Positions 7,654 through 16,814 of a DNA stretch of 64,000 bases are shown here, in pieces; the stretch's first letter is position 1; each line of letters starts with the position of its first letter. The position numbers were made by a program, and so were the translations under genes. Origin of the DNA: Acidobacteriota bacterium. GTDB taxonomy: Bacteria; Acidobacteriota; Blastocatellia; Pyrinomonadales; Pyrinomonadaceae. The stretch covers positions 62,001-126,000 of the forward strand of contig QHXN01000010.1 of the NCBI GenBank assembly GCA_003222975.1, in the 5' to 3' direction. A model generated the notes under the pieces. The model saw only the letters and a list, made by a program, of their open reading frames with translations. It had not been told where the DNA came from and did no database searches.

Positions 7654-9894
7654 TTATCTCTCTTCCGAGCTGGCGACTTCGGCGCGGCCCCGCACAAGAT
7701 CGTGGACGTGGAACGGCACACTCTCGCCCTTCATTTCGGGGTGGCGGCGCAGGAACTCGTTCGCCAGGGGCAGAGCGGCGGGGTCGTCTTTGAGGTCTGC
7801 GAAGACCTTCGCCTCGGCGCGCGCCTGCTCGTTTAGCCCCAGCTTGCGGTAGATGAGCATCAGGTTGTAGTGCGAGCCGGAGTCCTCCGGGTCAATCTGG
7901 AGGACGCGCTCGTAACAGTCGCGCGCCGTCGCGAAGTCGCGCTTGATCTTCGACAGCTCGCCGAGTTGTTGAAGACTCAGGCGGTCGCGCGGGTAGTCGG
8001 CGAGCACGCGGCGGATGTCGGCCTCGGCGTCGGCGAGTTGGCCGCGCTGGCGGCGTATGCGCGCGCGCTGGAAGAGTGCGCGCGCGAGGTTCGGGTTCAG
8101 TTCGAGCGCGGCGTCTATTAGTTTCGACGCGTCGTCCCAGCGGTCTATCTCGATGAGGGCGAGCGCGCGGTTCGTGAGCGCCATCGGGCGGTAGGTCGCG
8201 TCCAACTCGGCGACGCGCGCGAACACTTCGCCCGCGAGCGGGAACTGGCGGTTGTCGAAGAGCGCGATGCCGTAGTTGTTCCAGCGACGCCAGTCGGGCA
8301 TCGCGCCCTTCGCAGGCTCCTGCGCCGCATTCTCGCCGACGCGCATCGTGTACTCCGCGGTCGCCATCGTGACGACGGGATAGTCAACTGACTTTCCGAG
8401 CGCGTAGTTGCTGAAGACGCGCGTGAAGCGGCGATAGCGCAGCCGCGCCGTGATCTTCAAAGCGTCGCCCGCGTCCTGCGGAATCTGGAAGCGGTAGCGC
8501 GCCACGTCCGAGCGGCCAGAGCCGACCTGGTTGTTCTGCGCGATGACGCGCGTCTTCCAGATGAAGTGCTTGTCGTTGAACGTGCCGTCGGGCATCACGA
8601 GATACGTCTTGTAGTTGTGCGCCGACTCGTCGAGGAAGCCGTCGGGCTTGATGAAGCCGGACTTGTAGAGCACGCGGCCCGTCGAGGCGTCGGCGACGGT
8701 GAACTCGACGTGCGCCTCGTAGAAGTCGCGCAGCTCCGGCGGGAACGAGTGACCGAGGTTCTTGTTCGTGAGAACCACGTCCGCCGTGATCGTGTCGCCC
8801 TTCTCAATCTTATAACTGCTGCGGTTGAGTGGCGCGATGAACTCCTCTTTGTCGGAGCCTGCGGGCTGGCGGCGGACGGCGAAGATGTCTATGCCCATCA
8901 CGTCGCCTTCGAGGAACTTCGAGACGGCTTCGAGCTGCTCCTTGAAGTTGTAGAAGAACGGGATGGCCGTGTTGGCGGCGGCCCAACGGTGCGACTTAAT
9001 CGTGCCGTTCTTCGCGGACACGTCGAACTTCGGCGCGGCCTCCGGCTTCATGTGGCAGGAGTTACAAGTCTCCTTGTCGCGCACGTAGAAAGGGTGCGGC
9101 GACTCCTTCGAGAACGAAGACATCTGAAGCTCGTCGGCGACCATGAAGGCGCGCAGGAACTTGTAGTCGTTCAGCTCCTTCGGAACCTGCGACTTGTGGC
9201 ACGCGCCGCAGAACTCCGGCGACTTCAAGACGGGCCTCATCATCGCGCGGCGGTGGTCGTTGACGTTATCCAAAATCTGCTGGTCTGTGACGCCTTCAAG
9301 TAATCGCGTGCCGTCCTCTTTCACGAGCAGCGCCGGCTCGCCCATCACGTAGCCGCCGATGCCGCGACGGTTCACGTCCTGGATGGAGTGGCAGGCGATG
9401 CAGGAGACGCCGTCCTCGTCGAAGGGGCGCTGCTTGAAGGCGGGCTTGTCCGTGAGCGCGCCGGAGAAGAGGGCCGCGGGGTTGTGGCACGATTCGCAGT
9501 GGCGCGTGAAGGCGATGTCCTTCTGCGCGATGATGTCCTTGACGTTCTTCTGGTAGAAGGGTTCGCGGAAGGCGTTGCCGTGGGCCGACTGCCGCCACTG
9601 CGCGTGCGCGTCGCCGTGGCAGTTGGCGCAGCGCGCCGCGGGCAGGAACTTCGAGCCGGGGATGAACGTGCCCGTCGTCGAGCTGGCGTTCGACGGCGCG
9701 AACGGGTTCTTCCCGAAGCGGTAGTCGTAGGACTTCGCCACGAGGTCTTCGTAGCGCGCCGCACTGTCCTTCTTCTGGTCGTCGCCCTCGCCGCTTGCAG
9801 ACGCGCGACCGAACGAGCAGAAGACGGCCACGACGGCCAGGCCGATGAGCAGGAGTTTAAGAGCCGCGATGCGTTGGGGGAACGTCAATCTCAT
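7654..9894 (-). CDS. Five-haem cytochrome c (c554-like) with C-terminal TPR domain
   Basis: A 746-residue exported protein. An N-terminal signal or anchor segment (about 10-30) is followed by five CxxCH motifs at Cys89, Cys133, Cys165, Cys229 and Cys277, the last as CNSCHMK. This resembles the cytochrome c554 / multihaem group. The middle (about 330-540) looks beta-rich, and the C-terminal 180 residues hold TPR helices such as ALNPNLARALFQRARIRRQ. The family handles periplasmic electron transfer, but the donor and acceptor are unknown. The combination with a TPR tail suggests docking to a partner. It forms an operon with the monohaem cytochrome downstream and probably with the TPR genes upstream. 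Confidence 0.88.
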   Translation of the reverse strand: MRLTFPQRIAALKLLLIGLAVVAVFCSFGRASASGEGDDQKKDSAARYEDLVAKSYDYRFGKNPFAPSNASSTTGTFIPGSKFLPAARCANCHGDAHAQWRQSAHGNAFREPFYQKNVKDIIAQKDIAFTRHCESCHNPAALFSGALTDKPAFKQRPFDEDGVSCIACHSIQDVNRRGIGGYVMGEPALLVKEDGTRLLEGVTDQQILDNVNDHRRAMMRPVLKSPEFCGACHKSQVPKELNDYKFLRAFMVADELQMSSFSKESPHPFYVRDKETCNSCHMKPEAAPKFDVSAKNGTIKSHRWAAANTAIPFFYNFKEQLEAVSKFLEGDVMGIDIFAVRRQPAGSDKEEFIAPLNRSSYKIEKGDTITADVVLTNKNLGHSFPPELRDFYEAHVEFTVADASTGRVLYKSGFIKPDGFLDESAHNYKTYLVMPDGTFNDKHFIWKTRVIAQNNQVGSGRSDVARYRFQIPQDAGDALKITARLRYRRFTRVFSNYALGKSVDYPVVTMATAEYTMRVGENAAQEPAKGAMPDWRRWNNYGIALFDNRQFPLAGEVFARVAELDATYRPMALTNRALALIEIDRWDDASKLIDAALELNPNLARALFQRARIRRQRGQLADAEADIRRVLADYPRDRLSLQQLGELSKIKRDFATARDCYERVLQIDPEDSGSHYNLMLIYRKLGLNEQARAEAKVFADLKDDPAALPLANEFLRRHPEMKGESVPFHVHDLVRGRAEVASSEER

Positions 9895-10013
9895 ATCTGA
9901 TTTCGTCTTTCCTTACTTCACTAACGCCGCGCCGTCGAATCAAACGGTCGCGTTCGCGGATGTGGTCGCCCTCAATTTATCACCGCGCGGGCCTTTGGCG
10001 AAAGCGCGCGGCC

Positions 10014-11720
10014 TCAGTTGCCGGGCGGTTTCTTCGGCGCGGGCGGCGCGTCACTTTTGGCCGGGGCAGTCGTGTCGGGCGGCGGCAGCTCTTCCGTCTT
10101 CGCGCCCGCGCCGGAGTCCACGGCCTTGCGCGCCTCGTCCAGCCGCTTGAAGGTCGCAAGCTCGCGGTCGGCGTCCTCTTTGCGCCGGAGGCGCGAATAG
10201 ACGAGGAAGAGCTGGTAGTGCACGCCGGGGTCTTCCTTGCCGAGCGCCGCGCCGCGCTCAAGCAGGGGCAGCGCCTCGTCGTAGCGCTTGAGGCGCACGA
10301 GCAGGCGGCCCAGGTCATAGGTCGCGGGGTAGTTGTCGGGGTCGAGCGCGAGCGCGCGCCGCAGGAGGCGCTCGGCCTCATCGTGCTGCCCTCGTTCTTC
10401 GGCGAGGAAGCCGAGGTTCGCGTAGGCCGCCGCGTTGTCGGGCTGCAACTCGACCGAGCGCCGGAAGGCCTTGAGCGCCACGTCGAACTGCCCCTCGGCG
10501 CGCGCCGCGTAGCCCGCGAGGTAGTAGAGCACGGCGTTGTCGGGGAAGCGCGCGAGCGCGCGCTCGAACGTCTCGCGCGCCTGCTGGTAGCGCCGCGCGC
10601 GGAAGTGCGCGACGCCGAGGCGCACGTGGTAGATGGGCTGCGACGGGTCGTGCTCGACGGCCTGCTCGTAGAAGGGGACGGCGGTTTCGTTGCGGTGGTT
10701 TTTGACCAGCTCCTCGGCCATCATGAAGTAGGCTTCGGCGTAAGCGGGGCGCAACATCACGGCGCGCTGCCACAGGCCGAGCGCGTTCGCGCTCTCGCCC
10801 TTGGCCGAGGCGACGAGGCCGAGGCGGAAAAAAACTTCCGGCTCTTCGGGGCGGAGCGTCGCCGCGGCCTGCAAAGCCTTGCGCGCCCCGTCCAGGCGGT
10901 CGAGGTTGAAGAGCGCAACACCGAGGTTGTAGAGCACCTCGTATGTGTTCGGGCGCAGCTCGTTCGTGCGGGTGAAGAGGTGCGCGGCGCGCTCGTCAGC
11001 GCCCGCGTCGGCGAGCGCGAGGCCGAGCGTGAAGAGGACGCGCGGGTCGTCGCCGGCGCGCCGCTCGATTGTGTCGGAGAGGCGCGCGGCATCTTCTGCG
11101 CGGCCCGCGTGGGCGTATGCGTCGGCGAGCGTGAGCAGGGGCGACACGTCGGAAGACTCGGCCCCGCCCTTCGCCTCCGCCATGCGTTCGAGGAGCGGGA
11201 TGGCGCGCGCGTAGTCCTTGCGCGTGACGTAGAGCACGGCGAGGTTGTAGGCGGCCTGCGCGTGGCCGGGCGCAAGGCGCAACACCTCCTCGAAAGTTTT
11301 GACGGCCTCATCCGCGCGGTTCGTGCGGACGAGCAGCACGCCGAGGTTCGTGAGCGCGCCCGTTGACTTCGGGTCTATGCGCACGGCCTCGCGCAGTTCG
11401 CGCTCGGCGTCCGTCTGCCGACCGCGCTGGACGAGGATGACGCCTAAGAGCGCGTGCGCCTCCGCGTCGCGCGGGTCGGCTGAGACGGCCCCGCGCGCGG
11501 CTGACTCCGCCTCTTCGAGCCTCCCGGCCTGAAGGAGTGCGGCGGCATTGCGCACGAGCGACGAGTCGCCGCCGCGCGGCGCAACCGCCTTCGCCTGACC
11601 CTGCCCGCCGCCGCGCCGCCCCTGTGCCGCGCGCGCGACGCACGCCGATGCGAGCGCCCACGCGCAGGCGAGGGCGACGAGGAGTGCCGCGCGAAACAGA
11701 CGCGCCGCGCGCGGGTTCAT
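10014..11720 (-). CDS. Exported TPR-repeat protein
   Basis: A 568-residue protein made almost wholly of tetratricopeptide repeats after a signal-like N-terminus. The ATG at 11720 (MNPRAARLFRAALLVALAC) is preferred; an upstream extension in the same frame only translates the repeat-rich spacer. Repeats carry the usual pattern, for example DPRDAEAHALLGVILVQRGR and ATLRPEEPEVFFRLGLV, about a dozen or more in all. The C-terminus is proline/lysine-rich. TPR proteins are scaffolds, and neighbouring TPR and multihaem cytochrome genes suggest an envelope assembly. No enzymatic motif was seen. Confidence 0.85.
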   Translation of the reverse strand: MNPRAARLFRAALLVALACAWALASACVARAAQGRRGGGQGQAKAVAPRGGDSSLVRNAAALLQAGRLEEAESAARGAVSADPRDAEAHALLGVILVQRGRQTDAERELREAVRIDPKSTGALTNLGVLLVRTNRADEAVKTFEEVLRLAPGHAQAAYNLAVLYVTRKDYARAIPLLERMAEAKGGAESSDVSPLLTLADAYAHAGRAEDAARLSDTIERRAGDDPRVLFTLGLALADAGADERAAHLFTRTNELRPNTYEVLYNLGVALFNLDRLDGARKALQAAATLRPEEPEVFFRLGLVASAKGESANALGLWQRAVMLRPAYAEAYFMMAEELVKNHRNETAVPFYEQAVEHDPSQPIYHVRLGVAHFRARRYQQARETFERALARFPDNAVLYYLAGYAARAEGQFDVALKAFRRSVELQPDNAAAYANLGFLAEERGQHDEAERLLRRALALDPDNYPATYDLGRLLVRLKRYDEALPLLERGAALGKEDPGVHYQLFLVYSRLRRKEDADRELATFKRLDEARKAVDSGAGAKTEELPPPDTTAPAKSDAPPAPKKPPGN

Positions 11721-11854
11721 GTTTGAAGTTGGCCGTGTCAACTGAGAATCGTCTGAAGCCCTTTGCGAATTGTTTGAAGCCCTTCGTGTCAACGAGAAAT
11801 GCTGAACGCCCTTCGCATCAGACGGAGAATTATTTTCAACTGAGAATTATTTTC
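11721..11854. repeat. Degenerate 21-nt direct repeats between two TPR genes
   Basis: The spacer contains TGAAGCCCTT twice 21 nt apart, a third variant TGAACGCCCTTCGCATC, and CAACTGAGAAT twice. Read on the minus strand it gives a 7-residue repeat (RASNNSQ, RASDDSQ) as an open extension before the TPR start. The 21-nt period is three heptamers, recalling the heptamer elements elsewhere, but no strong hairpin is formed here. Confidence 0.5.
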
Positions 11855-12961
11855 TCACTCGTCGGGGGGCGCGGACGTGTCCGGCTGTGCGCCGACGCGA
11901 CGCGACTCGTGTATGCGTCTGACGATGTCGGACTCGGCGGCGGCCTCCTCTTTGCGGCCCAGGCGTCGGTAGGCGAGCGAGAGCTGGTAGTGCGGCTCCG
12001 GGTTGCCGGGCGCGAGTTCGGCGGCGCGTCGCAGGTGCTCGACGGCCTCGCCCGCGCGCCCGCGCTCGACGAGCGCGCGGCCCAGCGTGACGCGCGCCTC
12101 GTAGAGTTGCGGGTTGATTTCCAGCGCGCGCGCCAACTCCTTCAGGCCCTCTTCGGCCTCCGCCCCGCCGCGCTTCAAGAGTAGGACGCCGAGGCCCAGA
12201 TGCCCCTCAGCCGCGCCGGGCTGCCGCGCGACCAGCTCGCGGTAGGCGGCGAGCGCGCCGACGTTGTCGCCCGCCCGTTCGAGCGCGGTCGCCAGGAAGA
12301 AGCGCGCCTGCGCGTCCGTGGGCCTGAGCGAGGCCGCCGCGCGGAAGGCGCGCACGGCCCCCGCGTCGTCGCCCGCGCCGAAGAGCGCGCGGCCCAGGGC
12401 GAGCTGCGCGTCGAAGTTGTCGGGCGCGAGGCCGACGGCTTGCCCGACCAATTTGAGCGCGCCCGCGTCGTCGCCGCGGACGGCGAGCACTACGCCGAGT
12501 AGCACGAGCGCGTCCGCCGCGCGCTCCTTCGCGGTGCGTGCGTCCGCGCTTCCCGCCTTCGTCGTTTGCGAGGCGGCGAGCGCCGCGTCAACGGCCCTGC
12601 GCGCGAGCGGCTCGGCCTCGGCAGCGCGGCCCGCGTTGAAGGTCGCGAGCGCCGCGCCGTAGAGAACCGAGGGGTCGCGCGGGAGCTTCAATGCTAGCGC
12701 GCCGAAGAGTTCGGCGGCCTCCGCGAAGCGGCCCTCGCGCAACAGAGCGCCGCCGAGGGCGAGCGCCTGCGCGAGCGAGCCTTCGTCGGGCGCGGACGAC
12801 GAGCGCACACGCTCGACCGCAAGCGCGACCTGCGCCGGGGTGACGGACGCGCCCGCCCCTCCGACGCCTTGCGCCGACGCCGCGGGCCGCAGCGCGAAGG
12901 CGCACGCCGCCACCAGCGCCAGCAGCCGGCGGCAGCTTGAAATCTGTGCGCGTGCGCTCAT
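11855..12961 (-). CDS. Exported TPR-repeat protein
   Basis: A 368-residue protein with a signal-like N-terminus (LLALVAACAFALRPAASAQ) followed by tetratricopeptide repeats to the end, e.g. AAELAPGNPEPHYQLSLAYR. It is separated from the next TPR gene by 134 nt of degenerate direct repeats. Both TPR genes share Ala/Arg-rich composition and the same style of C-terminal repeat (HYQLxxxYxRLxRKE), which suggests a duplication. The function is probably as a protein-protein scaffold in the periplasm; no more specific role can be read. Confidence 0.8.
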   Translation of the reverse strand: MSARAQISSCRRLLALVAACAFALRPAASAQGVGGAGASVTPAQVALAVERVRSSSAPDEGSLAQALALGGALLREGRFAEAAELFGALALKLPRDPSVLYGAALATFNAGRAAEAEPLARRAVDAALAASQTTKAGSADARTAKERAADALVLLGVVLAVRGDDAGALKLVGQAVGLAPDNFDAQLALGRALFGAGDDAGAVRAFRAAASLRPTDAQARFFLATALERAGDNVGALAAYRELVARQPGAAEGHLGLGVLLLKRGGAEAEEGLKELARALEINPQLYEARVTLGRALVERGRAGEAVEHLRRAAELAPGNPEPHYQLSLAYRRLGRKEEAAAESDIVRRIHESRRVGAQPDTSAPPDE

Positions 12962-13133
12962 CGAAAATTCCGGGCAGGCGTCGCTCTGCGGACGCGCCGC
13001 GGCGGGTTGAAAAATTCCGGCGTCGGGAGCGAAGGAGAGACGCCGACAAGTTAGCTTCTTTCGGCGACGAACTCAAGCGGCGGCGCGCGACGCTTCGGCC
13101 TCCGCTTTTAATTGAAAGTCAGCCGCGACGCGC

Positions 13134-13164
13134 GTCGAAGTCGGCGTTGCCCTTATCGAGTTCG
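13134..13164 (-). pseudogene. Fragment resembling a TonB-dependent receptor codon block
   Basis: These 31 nt match 28 of 31 nt within the neighbouring receptor gene at 13797-13827. On the minus strand they encode ELDKGNADFDARR followed by a stop, against GLDKGNADFDVRHH in the receptor, a conserved part of this receptor family. It could be the last trace of a deleted receptor copy or a local micro-duplication. The flanks (13131-13139 and 13161-13169) are inverted repeats of each other. Confidence 0.35.
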
Positions 13165-13181
13165 ACGCGCGCCTGACAGTC

Positions 13182-13221
13182 AAAGTGGCGTGCGTCCTCG
13201 CGCGAGGACGCCCGCCACTTT
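13182..13221. terminator. Probable terminator of the receptor gene
   Basis: Arms 13182-13200 and 13203-13221 (19 nt each) pair with a single mismatch around a 2-nt loop and are very GC-rich with A/T ends. It sits 36 nt after the receptor stop on the minus strand. No long U tract follows on either strand. Confidence 0.55.
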
Positions 13222-13256
13222 CGAAGGATTCGGCGAGGCTCGTCCGAGACCGAGCG

Positions 13257-16200
13257 CTAGAAGACAATCCTCATCCCGAACTCGATCTGTCGTCGGCGCT
13301 GCTCGGAGGTGTCTATGCCGAAGTTGCCGCTGTTCAGGTCGGTGTTCGGGCGGAAGCCGTTGACGTGGTTGAACAGGTTGTAGGCCTGCGCGCGGAGCTG
13401 GATGTTGAACGTCTCCGTGATGTGGAGGTTCTTGAACAACGAGGCGTTCACGAACGTCTGCCGCTTGCCGCGGAAGACGTTGCGACCGAGGCTGCCGAAC
13501 TTCGGCCCCCCTGGGTCGTTCGAGAAGACGGGCGTCACCGCCGCGCGGAACGCCGCGGGGTTGAGTTCCAGAAGCCGCGCCTGCTGCGCCGCCGTGGGCG
13601 TCGGGTCGCCGATCAGGTCAACACGTTCGCCGTTGGCGAAGACCGAATACGGCGGGCCGCTCTGGATCGTGATGTCGGAGTTCACCTGCCAGCCGCCGAC
13701 CAGCAGGTCGAGGCCGCGTGAGGCGTCGCCCGCGTAACGCTTCCCCTTCCCTATCGGCAAGTCCCACACGCTCGCGAAGCTGAAGTGGTGGCGCACGTCG
13801 AAGTCTGCGTTGCCCTTGTCGAGTCCGGGACGGAGCGGATTCGAGAAGCCGCAGGTGCTCGGCCCCGTGCCGCCCGTGCAGAAGTTGCCTGGCGAGTTGT
13901 CAATCGCGTGCGACCAAACGTAGGTGGAGATGAGCGACAGCCCCTGCGAGAAGCGCCTTTCGAGCTTCGACTGTAGGCCATCGTACCAGGACTTGCCGAT
14001 GTACTGAATGTCCTGAACAGTCGTGTGGTTCGTCACCAGACGCGAGCCGGGGAAGCCGCCGCTGTTGTTGCCGATGTTTTGCACGACGAGCAGGTTGCGC
14101 CCGCGGCTGCCGACGTAGCCGACCTCGGCGAGCCAGTTCGGGTGGAACTCCCACTGAGCCGTCAGGTTGTACTGATGGAACAGCTCGTTGTGGGTGTTCG
14201 GGTCAACGAAGACGAGATTCGCGCCGGCGGGCGCGGGGAACGACTGACCCGGCGCGGCGACGTTGGACACAGCCGGGAACGGGATGCCCGTGTCGAGGCT
14301 GAAGATGCGCGGGAGCTGCGGGCAGGCCGACGTGCCGTACTGGGTCAAGGAGCACCCGTAGCCGGCCCCGCTCGGCGGGTTGGCCGAGAGGATGCCGGGG
14401 ATGCCGGGGGTGTCCACGGCGTACTTGATGGCGTAGCCGCCGCGCAGCACCACCGTCTTGTCACTCTTAAAGCCGCTCCAGGCGAAGCCGATTGACGGCC
14501 CGAAGTTGTGCTTGGGGGCGCTGACGAGGGAGCGACCGCCGGGCGCGCTCTTGCCGGCGCGCGTCAGCGTGTCGTTCGCAGGGTTGTAGTTGGACTGCGC
14601 GTCGAAGCGTTCGGTCGGCTGCGTGAAGAGGTCCCAGCGCAGGCCGAGGTTCAAGGTCAGCGTCGGGCTTTTCTTCCAGTCGTCCTGGCCGAAGAAGGCG
14701 ATCTCTTTGTTGGAAAGGAAGGGCGGCGTGCCGGGGTTGCCGCGGCTGACGAAGGCCGGGTCGTAGCCGAGCAGGAAGTTTGCGGCACCGGAGCCGGAGT
14801 CCTGCGGCCCGACGGGGATGCCGCTGTAGTTGCCGGCGAGGAAGCCGCCGACGCCCGTGCCGTACTGGTACTGTCCTTTGATGGCCCCGGCGCGGCCCCC
14901 GTCCAGGTTGCTGTTCTGCCGGAGGCGGAGGTCGCCGCCGAACTTGAAGGTGTGGACGCCGTGGACGTAAGTCAGCGCGTCGCCGAAGCTCCAGTTGTTC
15001 GAGGTGAAGTAGAACGGGCCGCCGTCGCCGATGAACTCAAGCTGGTTCTGGCGTCCGCGCTGGAAAGGCTCCTCGATGCCGAGCAGGACGGAGCCGGTGC
15101 ACTGGCCGCAGATGTTCGCGCCATTGATGCCGAGCTGCGAGGAGATGGTCGGGCTGAAGCCGAGCGCGCCGCCGACGCCCGTGTTGAAGATGCCGATCTC
15201 GACGCGCGTCAGGCCGAAGCGCGCGTCGTTGATGACGGTCGGCGAGAAGGTGTGCGTCTCGCCGAGGCGGACGCCGCGCGAGTTGCCGAACTCGTTGCCC
15301 GCGCCGAAGCCGGACGGGAGGTCGTTGCCCGTCGGCGACGAGCCGATGGGGAAGTTGTTGTCGCGCGCGCGCCCGCTGGTGTCGTGGCTGAAAGCGCCGA
15401 AGATCGAGTCCTTCTGGCTGATATTGTGATCGAGCCGCGCGCCCCAGCCGTTGCGGTCGTAGTGCTCCTTACGGTTGGTCGCGAAGTTGTCGAAGATTCT
15501 GCCCGTGACGTTCGGGTGCGGATAAGCCTGGAGGACGTTGAGCGCGGCGGGCGAGAGCGCCTGACCGCAGTTGCGTATGTCGTTGCCCGCCGCCGGGAAG
15601 CCGTTGGCGCAGAAGACCGTGCCGACGGGCGCGACGACCGGGCCGCGGATGGTGTTGAAGGTCGTGGAGGTTCCGGGCTGGAGCAGTTCGCTGAAGTCGC
15701 CGACTCGCATGCGGTCGGTTGGGACGCTGACGAAGCCGAAGTCGCCGGTCGTCGAGGGCGTCGAGTTGCGCTGGCCCTCGTAGTAGAAGAAGAAGAAGGT
15801 TCGGTTCTTGCCGTTCCAGATTGAGCGCCCGCCCTCGCCGAAGCGCGGCAGATAGACGGGGCCGCCGACGGTGCCGCCGAACTGGTGCGTGTTCCGGTTC
15901 GTCAGCGCGTTGACGTTTCGCTTGTCGGTGCGACTGAGCGCGCTCAGCGTGCGTCCCTGATAGAACTCGTAGAGCGAGCCGTGAAACTTGTTGCCGCCCG
16001 AACGGGTCGTCGTGCTGATGATGCCGCCGCCAGCCCGCCCGCCTTCTGCGGGGGCGACGCTGGTCTGAATCTTGAACTCGGCGATGGCGTCCGGCGGCGG
16101 GTAGATGCCGATCTGGCCGAACTGCCCCTCGTTGTTGTCCACGCCGTCGAGGGTGAAGTTGTTGTTGGTCGGTCGCGCGCCGTTAACGACGAGGACTGAG

Positions 16201-16814
16201 CCGCCCGACTCGCGGAAGCGCGTTGACTCGGTCGAGGTTCCGACGGGGTTGCCGCCCGCCTCGAAGTTGCCGCCGCCGCCGATGACGCCCACGAAGGGAC
16301 GCGTCACACCGGGCGAGAGCGTGGCGAGCAGCGTGAAGTTGCGCTGCGGGATGGGCAGGTCTGTGACCTCCTTGCCCGTAATCAGGTCGCCGCGCACGCT
16401 CGACTCGCTATCCGCGAGCGGGGCCTCGGCTGTCACCGTGACGGTGCCGCCGCTGACGTTGCCGGCGGTCAGCACCACGTCCACGGCCTGACGCGAGCTG
16501 GTGTCGATCTTGACCTGCTCGACCGCGGCCTGGCTGAACCCTTGCGCGTCCACCGTCACGCGGTAGAGGCCGGGGTCGAGTTCGGGGATCGTGTAAGTCC
16601 CTGAGTCGCCCGTCGTCGCCTCACCCGTCTTGTTCGTGGCGACGTTGGTCGCCGTCACCTTAGCGCCCTTGACGACCGCGCCGTTGGGGTCGGTCACCGT
16701 CCCGACAATCGTGCCCTTGTTGCTCTGGGCGGTGGCCGGAAACGCGAAAGCGGCCACGCAAAAAAGCGCCGCCGCCCAGCTTGAGAAACGTATAGTTCTC
16801 CTCGGTGTGTTCAT
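13257..16814 (-). CDS. TonB-dependent receptor with carboxypeptidase-regulatory-like N-domain
   Basis: A 1185-residue outer membrane beta-barrel. The ATG at 16814 gives MNTPRRTIRF and a signal peptide ending near FPATAQS; a TTG at 16835 is less likely. Next is a carboxypeptidase regulatory-like domain (GTIVGTVTDPNGAVVKGAKV onward), a plug domain with FTLDGVDNNE, and a long barrel ending IEFGMRIVF with the terminal Phe used for outer membrane insertion. This Oar-like architecture is greatly expanded in Acidobacteriota. Such receptors import or bind large ligands such as glycans or peptides using TonB energy; the ligand here is unknown. It is probably a single transcription unit with its own promoter at 16991-17019. 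Confidence 0.92.
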   Translation of the reverse strand: MNTPRRTIRFSSWAAALFCVAAFAFPATAQSNKGTIVGTVTDPNGAVVKGAKVTATNVATNKTGEATTGDSGTYTIPELDPGLYRVTVDAQGFSQAAVEQVKIDTSSRQAVDVVLTAGNVSGGTVTVTAEAPLADSESSVRGDLITGKEVTDLPIPQRNFTLLATLSPGVTRPFVGVIGGGGNFEAGGNPVGTSTESTRFRESGGSVLVVNGARPTNNNFTLDGVDNNEGQFGQIGIYPPPDAIAEFKIQTSVAPAEGGRAGGGIISTTTRSGGNKFHGSLYEFYQGRTLSALSRTDKRNVNALTNRNTHQFGGTVGGPVYLPRFGEGGRSIWNGKNRTFFFFYYEGQRNSTPSTTGDFGFVSVPTDRMRVGDFSELLQPGTSTTFNTIRGPVVAPVGTVFCANGFPAAGNDIRNCGQALSPAALNVLQAYPHPNVTGRIFDNFATNRKEHYDRNGWGARLDHNISQKDSIFGAFSHDTSGRARDNNFPIGSSPTGNDLPSGFGAGNEFGNSRGVRLGETHTFSPTVINDARFGLTRVEIGIFNTGVGGALGFSPTISSQLGINGANICGQCTGSVLLGIEEPFQRGRQNQLEFIGDGGPFYFTSNNWSFGDALTYVHGVHTFKFGGDLRLRQNSNLDGGRAGAIKGQYQYGTGVGGFLAGNYSGIPVGPQDSGSGAANFLLGYDPAFVSRGNPGTPPFLSNKEIAFFGQDDWKKSPTLTLNLGLRWDLFTQPTERFDAQSNYNPANDTLTRAGKSAPGGRSLVSAPKHNFGPSIGFAWSGFKSDKTVVLRGGYAIKYAVDTPGIPGILSANPPSGAGYGCSLTQYGTSACPQLPRIFSLDTGIPFPAVSNVAAPGQSFPAPAGANLVFVDPNTHNELFHQYNLTAQWEFHPNWLAEVGYVGSRGRNLLVVQNIGNNSGGFPGSRLVTNHTTVQDIQYIGKSWYDGLQSKLERRFSQGLSLISTYVWSHAIDNSPGNFCTGGTGPSTCGFSNPLRPGLDKGNADFDVRHHFSFASVWDLPIGKGKRYAGDASRGLDLLVGGWQVNSDITIQSGPPYSVFANGERVDLIGDPTPTAAQQARLLELNPAAFRAAVTPVFSNDPGGPKFGSLGRNVFRGKRQTFVNASLFKNLHITETFNIQLRAQAYNLFNHVNGFRPNTDLNSGNFGIDTSEQRRRQIEFGMRIVF

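Larger units (their letters stand above)
12962..13256. other. Intergenic region between TPR gene and TonB-dependent receptor
   Basis: This stretch of 295 nt separates the receptor stop (13257) from the TPR start (12961). It holds a probable terminator hairpin at 13182-13221 and a short receptor-like fragment at 13134-13164. No complete gene was seen. Confidence 0.6.
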
